From the NCBI GenBank assembly GCA_020628495.1, contig JAHDFA010000011.1, positions 1 through 34,190 of the forward strand: DNA of 34,190 nt. Direction: 5' to 3'. The translations under genes and the position numbers were made by a program. The notes beneath the pieces are model-generated. The model made no database searches and was not told the DNA's origin. It was given only the letters and a program-made list of their open reading frames with translations. Below are positions 16,088 through 22,736 of the stretch, piece after piece (positions within the stretch are counted from its first letter, which is position 1; every line of letters begins with the position of its first letter). Source of the DNA: Hellea sp. GTDB lineage: Bacteria > Pseudomonadota > Alphaproteobacteria > Caulobacterales > Maricaulaceae.

Positions 16088-18517
16088 TCACTCAAACAAT
16101 TCCGGGTGGCCTGCGTCGACGGCGGCTTCTTTGGGGAGGTAGCATGTCACGTGAGTGCCCTCGCCTTCGTAACTTTCAAGTTCGACCCATCCGCCGTGAC
16201 GTTCGACGAAACGCTGCACAAGAGCGAGGCCGAGCCCTGCGCCGCCGCGCGAGCTTTCAAAACTTTCAAAGACCTGACTTTGCTTATCTGAAGGAATACC
16301 AACTCCGTCATCTTTCACCCAGATTTGTACGCCGCCGCCGGGTGCACGTTTCCCGCCAAGCAAGATAAGCCCTCCTGGCTTTGTGAAACGCAGCGCATTG
16401 GACAGCAGATTATAAACGACCTGTTTGATGCGGGTTTCATCCGCGCGGATGATGCCAATATCCGGCGGACAATCCAGCTCCATCGAAATTTTCGTGTCAT
16501 CCGCTTTGGTCGCAACATAGTCGAGCGCATGTGAAAGCACGTCATAGACATCAACATCGCCCAAATCGAGATCGAGGACATTGGCCTCAATCGCGGCAAT
16601 ATCCAAAATATCGTCGATGATTTTTGCAAGATCCTCCGACGCACTCTGGATAGCAAAAACATATTCGCTTTGCTTGTCATTCATCTCGCCCGCACCGCCA
16701 TTTTGCAGGAAGTCCGCATAGCCGGAAATCGTTGTTAGAGGCGTTCGAAGTTGGTAGCTAACATGACCGACAAATTCGGATTTCATCCTGTCAGCTTCTT
16801 CGAGCGCTTCAGCGCGCTCAATCAGCGCGGCTTCGGTTTTACGGGCGGACGTTACATCATCCCAAGCCACTAAAGTCGCCCCGTCCGGCAAGGGTTTAGA
16901 GAGCCATGTCAGCATTTTATCGTCGGAGCGACGAATTTCACCTTCGACCTGCCGCCTGACTTCGGGATTGGGATCCGTCGCACGGGCTTTTAAATCATGC
17001 CAGAATTGCCGGTCGTGATAGAGCGGCAGGCACAAATCGATAAGCGCCGAGAAACGCGGCGAGTCTTTTAAGTCCTCTTCCGACAAGCTCCACATACGGG
17101 CAAAGGCATTATTGTGAATTTTCAACCGCCCATCCGTTCCAAACACGGCAATACCTTCTGAAAGCTTGTCCAGTGTGGCGCGCTGCACATTAATCAGCGT
17201 TCCCAAACGGCCTTCCAAATCAATCCGATCCGTCATGTCAGAAAACATGAGGGCAATACCACCTTGCGGATCGCGCATGCGGACGAGACGCAAAGTGCGC
17301 CCATCTTGCAAATGCCAGAGCGCGGGCGGCATTTCAGCAGGCCATTCCGTATAAAGACGTAATTCCTCCGCCTTCCAGCTGCCGTGATCGGGTTGCGCTG
17401 GAACCTGTCCGCGTTCACGCATATGGTCCAGCCATTCGCCGTGGCTGGGGCGGTCCCGTGACCAAGTTTCATCCAGACCAAACATGTGGCGGAAGGCTTC
17501 ATTCTCAAAGCTGGCCTTTTTATCGCTGCCAAAAATCACAACGGCTTCGTCCATCGAGTTTAGTAATTTATCATGTGCGGCGACTTGCTGCTCTAATTTC
17601 AGACGTAAATCCTCGGCCTCATTTGCGTCCAAAGCGATGCCGGCTAAGCCGCCATTAATGGGGAAGAGCGAGATGGAGGTCGCCCGCCGCTCTCCGCCTA
17701 ATACAATATGCCGTGTTGCTTCACGCGGCGATTGTTCAGACAGAACCGTGCGCGCATCCTCGTTGGATTGGTGATCCAAATGGATTTGATTTTTCGTGAC
17801 ATCCCGAACATCGGATGCTCCCACGGCATCTACATAGGCCGTATTCACCCAATTAATTCGCCCGGCACTATTCATTCGCCAGAGCGGAAACGGTGCGCGG
17901 CTCATCATTTCGATAAAGGCGATTGGGTCGGTTTCGGACGTGATGCGAGAATTTTCGAAACGGGAAATCGCAGCTTTTTCGTCTTCGCCGCGGATAGACG
18001 CATCTTCAAGCCAAAGCACGACCTGCCGTCCAGCAACGCGCCCGTCGGCCTCAATAATATTCCCTTCCGGTAGGATAATCGAAATTGAAAACGGCTCGCC
18101 TTTTGTTCTTAAATTATGAATATAGCTGCGTAACGGTAAAGAGTCTGCCCGCTCTGAAATCGTATTCAAATCTGCAACACCGTCCAAAACCCGCATAGCT
18201 AGCTGGCTGGACCGCCCTGGATCCGCAAAGCGCATAATCGAGGCCAAAGCCGCCGGACTGCCCAAGACTTTTGGATTACCCCAGCCTGTGTCGCTCGTAA
18301 CGGTATTTTCCTCCCACACCAAAATCAGACCGGGATATGCGCCCATTATGGCGTCATAAGAGCCTAAACGCCGATCCAAATCGGTGGCTTTCGTTTTCCA
18401 GCGCGATGCGGCGGCGCCCTCTCGCAAAGACAGGCGCAATGCGAACATGACGGCGACAAAGGCCACAATCACAGCGCCCAATCCCACCCATGTCATGATG
18501 TCGGCACCTGCAAACAT
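16088..18517 (-). CDS. divL: DivL-type pseudo-histidine kinase (tyrosine in place of phospho-histidine)
   Basis: The 809-residue protein has an N-terminal membrane helix (about residues 9-28), several PAS-like sensor regions to about residue 560, a HisKA dimerisation domain and a HATPase_c domain. The H-box reads FVGHVSYQLRTPL: Tyr588 stands where ordinary kinases have the phospho-accepting His. This is the hallmark of DivL, the Caulobacter cell-cycle protein that binds DivK and restrains the CckA-CtrA phosphorelay. ATP-site motifs are kept (YNLLSNALRFT, KDDGVGIP, GGAGLGLAL). The ATG has AAGGGG about 9 bases upstream. Two GANTC sites lie just upstream. Closeness to tsaE fits the location I recall for divL in Caulobacter. 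Known: DivL acts at the cell pole. Inferred: the same role here. Confidence 0.88.
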   Translation of the reverse strand: MFAGADIMTWVGLGAVIVAFVAVMFALRLSLREGAAASRWKTKATDLDRRLGSYDAIMGAYPGLILVWEENTVTSDTGWGNPKVLGSPAALASIMRFADPGRSSQLAMRVLDGVADLNTISERADSLPLRSYIHNLRTKGEPFSISIILPEGNIIEADGRVAGRQVVLWLEDASIRGEDEKAAISRFENSRITSETDPIAFIEMMSRAPFPLWRMNSAGRINWVNTAYVDAVGASDVRDVTKNQIHLDHQSNEDARTVLSEQSPREATRHIVLGGERRATSISLFPINGGLAGIALDANEAEDLRLKLEQQVAAHDKLLNSMDEAVVIFGSDKKASFENEAFRHMFGLDETWSRDRPSHGEWLDHMRERGQVPAQPDHGSWKAEELRLYTEWPAEMPPALWHLQDGRTLRLVRMRDPQGGIALMFSDMTDRIDLEGRLGTLINVQRATLDKLSEGIAVFGTDGRLKIHNNAFARMWSLSEEDLKDSPRFSALIDLCLPLYHDRQFWHDLKARATDPNPEVRRQVEGEIRRSDDKMLTWLSKPLPDGATLVAWDDVTSARKTEAALIERAEALEEADRMKSEFVGHVSYQLRTPLTTISGYADFLQNGGAGEMNDKQSEYVFAIQSASEDLAKIIDDILDIAAIEANVLDLDLGDVDVYDVLSHALDYVATKADDTKISMELDCPPDIGIIRADETRIKQVVYNLLSNALRFTKPGGLILLGGKRAPGGGVQIWVKDDGVGIPSDKQSQVFESFESSRGGAGLGLALVQRFVERHGGWVELESYEGEGTHVTCYLPKEAAVDAGHPELFE

Positions 18518-18567
18518 GGACGATTTCCCCTTAAAGGCTCAAGCTGAGCCTCACTCTATGCATCAAT

Positions 18568-18587
18568 GAGTCGGGGTCTATAGAATC
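18568..18587. promoter_or_regulatory. Pair of GANTC sites upstream of divL
   Basis: GAGTC (18568-18572) and GAATC (18583-18587) lie about 50-70 bases before the divL ATG, 10 bases apart. GANTC is the CcrM methylation target, and clusters in promoters mark GcrA/CcrM cell-cycle control in Caulobacter relatives. TATAGA (minus strand, overlapping this interval) could be a -10. The site match is seen; the regulatory role is inferred. Confidence 0.4.
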
Positions 18588-18653
18588 ACAGGCGGTTGCG
18601 AAAGGAGCGATTGTAGTCGAATTCGGAAATTTTAAAGCGGCATCAATGCCAAA

Positions 18654-19730
18654 TTAAAGGAAGGGCGTATCGTCTTCCAGTTTTAACTGGGCGACAATGT
18701 CTTTGACGTCCTGAGATTTATCGAGATTCAGCACAAGAACCGCGCCGTCTTTGACTATGATGGCAAGATTTTCAACGCCAACAGCCGCCACCAGCGGGCC
18801 GTCTGTTTCGATTATACAATCGCGCGTTTGCGACAGGCGAATATCTCCTGACAAGGACAATCCCTGCGGATTGGCCTTCAAATCTTTCAAGGCCTTGAAA
18901 GAGCCGATGTCATGCCAACCGAGCTGGCAGGGAATCACGCCCGCTTTTCGCGTGTGCTCCATGACGGCCTTGTCAACGGGCACGCTCTGGCACTCGGCAA
19001 AAAATTCCGGGTCCAATGACCAGATGTCGTCCGTAAGCATAGCATTTTCATAGGCCGCGCGGGCGGGGCCGGACACCCGGGGTGAATAAGCCTCCATTTC
19101 TTCCAACAGCGTCTGCGCATGGAATAGGAATATCCCGGAATTCCAATAATACTCACCTGATTCCAAATAGCTTTCAGCAACGTCTTGTGGCGGTTTTTCG
19201 ACAAAACTATCGACTACGAACGCCCCCGGGCTCATGGTCTCGCCCTTACGGATATAACCAAAGCCGGTCGCTGCATATTCGGGCGTAATTCCAAAGGTCA
19301 TGAGGTGACCATGCGCCGCAACAGGTGCGCAGGCGGCAACGGCGCGGCGGAAGGCGTCCGCTTTTTCTATATGGTGGTCAGCCGGGACGACGAGAACTAA
19401 GGCATCCTTTTCTAAAGACAGTGCATGCAATGCAGCGATAACCGCTGGCCCGGCAGTATTTCGGGCGAAAGGTTCAATCAGGAAACCGCCAATCTCGATA
19501 TCAATATCCTGCATTTGCTTGCGGATCATAGGTTCATGGTCCGCCGCACAAATAAAAACCGGCGCATGATACATATCGCAGGTAAACCGCAAAACTGTTT
19601 CCTGAATCATTGTTTTTTCTGTAACCAGAGGCAGCATTTGTTTCGGCGCAGCCATGCGCGAAGACGGCCATAATCGACTGCCTGCCCCACCGGATAAAAT
19701 GACCGGCACGATTTTCCCCACCTCGCGCAT
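18654..19730 (-). CDS. Mannose-1-phosphate guanylyltransferase
   Basis: The enzyme makes GDP-mannose from mannose-1-phosphate and GTP for polysaccharide or glycan synthesis. The signature PVILSGGAGSRLWPSSR and PKQMLPL, together with VVPADHHI, ATGFGYIRKGE and FVEKPP, place it in the ManC/AlgA family. At 358 residues it has only the pyrophosphorylase part and lacks the C-terminal isomerase cupin of bifunctional AlgA. The ATG at 19730 has no SD. A GTG at 19709 follows a G-rich stretch and would start M-P-V-I-L-S-G as in many relatives, so the true start may be seven codons later. No other capsule genes are adjacent, so it is read as a lone housekeeping sugar-nucleotide gene. Confidence 0.92.
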   Translation of the reverse strand: MREVGKIVPVILSGGAGSRLWPSSRMAAPKQMLPLVTEKTMIQETVLRFTCDMYHAPVFICAADHEPMIRKQMQDIDIEIGGFLIEPFARNTAGPAVIAALHALSLEKDALVLVVPADHHIEKADAFRRAVAACAPVAAHGHLMTFGITPEYAATGFGYIRKGETMSPGAFVVDSFVEKPPQDVAESYLESGEYYWNSGIFLFHAQTLLEEMEAYSPRVSGPARAAYENAMLTDDIWSLDPEFFAECQSVPVDKAVMEHTRKAGVIPCQLGWHDIGSFKALKDLKANPQGLSLSGDIRLSQTRDCIIETDGPLVAAVGVENLAIIVKDGAVLVLNLDKSQDVKDIVAQLKLEDDTPFL

Positions 19731-19800
19731 GGGTTGTGATTTATAGCAGAGGGTTGAACATCTGCTTACGCCTCATGGTAAATTAAATGTTAAATCGCGC

Positions 19801-20208
19801 TTATCCGCCAAGGCTGGCTTGTCCTGCCCTATATCTTAAAAGTATTCGGCAATCAGATAAGGATGCAGCCGGAGGTCGAAATTGCCAAGCCTCAACAGCC
19901 TCAATCGACGCCTTGTCAAAAGTTCCGCTTGGCACGGACCGCTCTACACGCACATTCCGGGTTTCCCCATCCGCCGCCACATCCAATCGTATTATGGTCC
20001 ACCCCTGCCGCCCGTTTCGAAAAGCGCTTTTCGGATAATCAGGCATATCAAATTTGACAGCCGCCAACGCCTCTCCGCCAATGCAATCATCGGGGTCAGA
20101 ATAGCCTTTCACCCATGGATCAGGCGGATATGCCGACCGCGGCGTGAATACGGAAGTTGAACCACAGGCCGACAGCCCAGCCGCGATGCATAGCCAATAC
20201 GCCTTCAT
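19801..20208 (-). CDS. TonB C-terminal-domain lipoprotein
   Basis: A 135-residue secreted protein. Its N-terminus ends in a lipobox (LSAC, lipidated Cys15), and Gly at +2 would favour outer-membrane sorting. Residues about 52-118 resemble a TonB C-terminal domain: MPDYPKSAFRNGRQGWTIIR, then a segment with VRVERSVPSGTFDKASIEAV and WQFRPP. It lacks the inner-membrane helix and the proline-rich spacer of real TonB, so it cannot transduce energy the classical way. Two cysteines in the mature part (about 42 and 119) might pair. It starts in an ATGA overlap with the HPr stop, so it is translated from the PTS transcript. Its link to the PTS is unexplained. Confidence 0.8.
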   Translation of the reverse strand: MKAYWLCIAAGLSACGSTSVFTPRSAYPPDPWVKGYSDPDDCIGGEALAAVKFDMPDYPKSAFRNGRQGWTIIRLDVAADGETRNVRVERSVPSGTFDKASIEAVEAWQFRPPAASLSDCRILLRYRAGQASLGG

Positions 20209-20492
20209 TCCCCTTCACCAAAACCGTTTTCCACCAATTTGGTCAGAGCCTCGACAACAACCCCGGCTTCGGGTCCTTCGGCGCTGACGGTAATATCTTC
20301 GCCGCAGGCAGAACCTAATAAGAGAAGCTCCATCACGCTATCGGCTTCCACGCTTTCTGCGCAGACATCATTGTGACTTCTGACGCGCACATCCGCATTA
20401 TAACGCATCACACACTCCATGAATTTATTAGATGCCCGCGCGTGGAGGCCCCGCTTATTCACGAGAGTCAATCTGGCAGACGCCGATGACAT
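20205..20492 (-). CDS. ptsH: PTS phosphocarrier protein HPr
   Basis: HPr carries phosphate from enzyme I to EIIA proteins; in alphaproteobacteria this is mostly a regulatory (nitrogen-type) phosphorelay. The 95-residue protein has the phospho-His loop NKRGLHARAS (His17) and a regulatory-serine region EADSVMELLLLG (Ser52), the position phosphorylated by HPr kinase in HprK-bearing bacteria. It lies 6 bases after the EIIA gene and overlaps the TonB-domain lipoprotein by 4 bases. The conserved serine suggests an HprK exists elsewhere, as none lies in this window. Confidence 0.93.
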   Translation of the reverse strand: MSSASARLTLVNKRGLHARASNKFMECVMRYNADVRVRSHNDVCAESVEADSVMELLLLGSACGEDITVSAEGPEAGVVVEALTKLVENGFGEGE

Positions 20493-20498
20493 AAAAAC

Positions 20499-20903
20499 CT
20501 AGCTTTCGCCTGCAAGGATTTTGGATGCAATCGCGATATAGCGCTGCCCGGCCTCTTTGGCCTTCAAGCTGGCCTCTTCCAAGGTCGCAGACTCGCGTGC
20601 TTCGGCTAATTTAATCAGCATGGGCAGGTTGACCCCCGCCAAAACCTCGACTTTACCGTCGCGCAACATGGAAATCGCGAGATTAGACGGCGTGCCACCA
20701 AACATGTCCGTTAATAATATGACACCGGCGCGATTGTCCACCCGCTCAACAGCAGAGCGAATATCAGCGCGGCGACGCTCCATATCGTCATCAGGTCCGA
20801 TGCAAATGGTTTCCATTGCATCCTGCGGTCCGACGACATGTTCCGTCGCGCGGCGGAGTTCGATGGCCAATTGGCCGTGTGTAACAATGACAAGACCGAT
20901 CAA
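20499..20903 (-). CDS. PTS mannose-family EIIA component
   Basis: A 134-residue EIIA of the mannose/fructose (ManX/EIIA-Man) fold, the usual companion of HPr in the alphaproteobacterial regulatory PTS. The active-site histidine is His9 in VIVTHGQLA, and ILLTDMFGGTPSN is the second signature. No EIIB or EIIC permease genes are near, so a regulatory role is likelier than sugar transport. The only possible start is TTG at 20903: an in-frame stop lies five codons upstream, and AGAGG precedes it at reasonable spacing. It heads the EIIA-HPr-lipoprotein unit. Its upstream neighbour, the dioxygenase gene, reads in the same direction with a 104-base gap. Confidence 0.93.
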   Translation of the reverse strand: MIGLVIVTHGQLAIELRRATEHVVGPQDAMETICIGPDDDMERRRADIRSAVERVDNRAGVILLTDMFGGTPSNLAISMLRDGKVEVLAGVNLPMLIKLAEARESATLEEASLKAKEAGQRYIAIASKILAGES

Positions 20904-20969
20904 ATCGACAAACCTCTATCTGTGAAGTCAGACTTGCACCCTAATCAAAATTTGTCGGCGCTGTGAAGC

Positions 20970-20998
20970 GTTAATTGAGGCAGATTGTCGGAATTAAC
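20970..20998. repeat. Inverted repeat upstream of the PTS EIIA gene
   Basis: GTTAATT (20970-20976) and AATTAAC (20992-20998) form a perfect 7-base inverted repeat with a 15-base spacer, in the 104-base gap between the dioxygenase stop and the EIIA start. There is no U-tract, so it is a poor terminator. It could be an operator for the PTS unit or chance. Confidence 0.3.
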
Positions 20999-21007
20999 AT
21001 ATGCCCT

Positions 21008-22189
21008 TCAGCCCGTAGTCGGGACCAGATTAGCCTCGGTCTCGTCGCGATGTTTTTTCAAATATTTCATGAAGGGCGTGCCGCCTGTTCCGACATCGGT
21101 ATCATTCCCCGCGGCCTTGCGGCTTTGCTTGTTGATATAGCTTGCAGCATATTCCAGATGACGGCTTCGAAAGTCAGCAACAGCCTGCACATTGGCATTA
21201 TAGGCTCGAGATAAATCCGCATTCGCCGTTTTGATAACGAATTCGCGCAATCTGCTTTCCTGCCTTACATCATCTATAAAACGGCGATGTCCCGGCGGAC
21301 GATAAATATGCAGCTCGTCCAGATAGGTCTTCATAGGGTCTGCGGCATGTCCAATCCCCAAAAGCGCATCCATAGACGGCACAATGGAAGACTGAGACCC
21401 TGTCTGCCCGCGATAGCTTTGCCGCGCGCCATTATGCGCCTTTACACCTTCATATAATACGCCGTCCGGTAAAGCAGGGTTATCTTTCCATCCATGGATA
21501 TAAGGCCGAACACGTTCAAAATAAGCATAAGGATCGCAGCGTTCGGGCATGCGATCAAAAATATCTTTCAAGTCCGACCAGACCAATGCAATTTCGTTCA
21601 ATACATCCGTGAGCTTTGAAACATCGCCCGCTTCCGTCGCATCAATCACGTCTTTCATCCGTGCCAAAGCTGCGCCTGCCCGGGCCTCTATTGCGACATG
21701 GACAAGAATGAACCAGTTTTCATCCTGTCCGCCCAAAAAGTTTTGAATGACATAAATATTGGATAAATCGATTGGCCCGTCCGGGTCATGCAATCCCCAA
21801 TTATCGAGGACATATCCGCTATAAGGCAAAAGGGGTTGCTGCCCCAAACGCTCTGCCAAAGCGCAGATTGGCCGAGCCAAACTTTCCGGCAAAACCGACG
21901 CAGCGTCAGCCTCGCCCCAGATATAGGCTTGAACCATAAAGCTGTAATGTACCATGGCCGCACGCGCCTGAGCATCAGACAGCTTTTGCAATTCCGTCTC
22001 TTCAATGAGCGGCAAATCCCGCTCTAAGAGTGCCCTCACCCGTCCTGTTGTGAGCATTTGCGGCAAATGCATGGCGACCTCTGCCGCGCGTGCCCAATCG
22101 CCGGATAGGCGCACGTCGGGCGCGCTGTAGCTGCATAAAAACCCGCGGGTTTCGCTAATGTCGTAATGGTCAAGTGTCTGAATCGGCAT
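21008..22189 (-). CDS. Indoleamine 2,3-dioxygenase family haem protein
   Basis: By family, this haem enzyme opens the indole ring of tryptophan (or a related indoleamine) to N-formylkynurenine. The 393-residue protein matches eukaryotic-type IDO rather than bacterial TDO. Segments include RGFLCSYSAPDV, NFLGGQDENWF, YIHGWKDNPALPDG, GQTGSQSSIVPSMDALLGI, YRPPGHRRF, FRSRHLEYAASYI with the proximal haem ligand His344, and GTGGTPFMKYLKKHRDET. Arg228 aligns with human Arg231; human Phe226 aligns with Tyr223. The ATG at 22189 has a perfect AAAGGAGGT (22194-22202), so I reject a start 8 codons upstream. It is divergent from an Lrp-family regulator. No kynureninase or formamidase gene is adjacent. Confidence 0.92.
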   Translation of the reverse strand: MPIQTLDHYDISETRGFLCSYSAPDVRLSGDWARAAEVAMHLPQMLTTGRVRALLERDLPLIEETELQKLSDAQARAAMVHYSFMVQAYIWGEADAASVLPESLARPICALAERLGQQPLLPYSGYVLDNWGLHDPDGPIDLSNIYVIQNFLGGQDENWFILVHVAIEARAGAALARMKDVIDATEAGDVSKLTDVLNEIALVWSDLKDIFDRMPERCDPYAYFERVRPYIHGWKDNPALPDGVLYEGVKAHNGARQSYRGQTGSQSSIVPSMDALLGIGHAADPMKTYLDELHIYRPPGHRRFIDDVRQESRLREFVIKTANADLSRAYNANVQAVADFRSRHLEYAASYINKQSRKAAGNDTDVGTGGTPFMKYLKKHRDETEANLVPTTG

Positions 22190-22238
22190 AGGGACCTCCT
22201 TTGTGAGGCTCATTATCCGAACTCAGTCTCAATTTTCT

Positions 22239-22272
22239 TGCATATTATGTTCAAAAACATCTAATTTAACAA
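22239..22272. promoter_or_regulatory. Shared promoter/operator between the dioxygenase and Lrp genes
   Basis: On the minus strand, TTGTTA (22267-22272) and CATAAT (22244-22249) are separated by 17 bases, a reasonable sigma-70 promoter for the dioxygenase. A perfect inverted repeat, ATGTT-N4-AACAT (22247-22260), sits in the spacer and overlaps the -10, where a regulator such as the divergent Lrp protein could bind. On the plus strand, TTGCAT (22239-22244) might be a -35 for the regulator gene, which has no visible SD and could be leaderless. Confidence 0.45.
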
Positions 22273-22275
22273 CAT

Positions 22276-22728
22276 ATGCCACGACTCGACTCATTTAACG
22301 CAGGAATATTGCAACACCTTCAACAAGACGGGCGGATGAGTAATATTGATTTGGCCAAAAAGGTGGGGCTGTCCCCTTCCGCTTGCCTACGACGTGTTCA
22401 GGATTTGGAGCGGCGGGGTATTCTGAAAGGCTATCGCGCAATTGTTGATCCGAAAGCCTTGGGTCAGGACGTGGTGATTTTTGTCATGGTCGGACTGAGC
22501 GGGCATCTTCGGAAAGATTCACTAGCCTTTGAGGCCGCAATGGACCGCGCACCGGAAGTCCGCGAATGCCATAATATTACGGGCAGTGTGGAATATATCC
22601 TCCGCGTCGAAGTGGCTGACCTTGCGGCTTACAAGGCGTTCCATGCCGACCGATTGGGCACATTATCCATGGTGGGCAGTATCACATCCCATATCGTGTT
22701 GGGGGCGTCTAAAGACCGTCTGGGCTAA
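22276..22728 (+). CDS. Lrp/AsnC-family transcriptional regulator
   Basis: A 150-residue regulator with an N-terminal winged helix-turn-helix (SNIDLAKKVGLSPSACLRRVQDLERRGILKGY) summarised by the recognition part LSPSACLRRV, followed by an RAM ligand-binding domain (VEYILRVEVADLAAYKAF). Lrp-type proteins often control the adjacent divergent amino-acid gene, so sensing tryptophan or a kynurenine and acting on the dioxygenase is a reasonable inference. No SD is seen before the ATG. It ends 8 bases from the convergent chvG stop. Confidence 0.92.
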   Translation: MPRLDSFNAGILQHLQQDGRMSNIDLAKKVGLSPSACLRRVQDLERRGILKGYRAIVDPKALGQDVVIFVMVGLSGHLRKDSLAFEAAMDRAPEVRECHNITGSVEYILRVEVADLAAYKAFHADRLGTLSMVGSITSHIVLGASKDRLG

Positions 22729-22736
22729 AATTGGAC

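Noticed and set aside
18639-18650. GGCATCAATGCC hairpin after the mannose-1-phosphate guanylyltransferase gene, as a terminator
   Set aside because: The stem is only about 4 base pairs with a tetraloop, and the following tract is a mix of A and T; too weak to call.
19770-19795. TTAA-N3-TTAA before the mannose-1-phosphate guanylyltransferase gene, as a CtrA box
   Set aside because: CtrA sites need TTAA-N7-TTAA; the spacing is wrong. No convincing full CtrA box was seen in any gap of the window.
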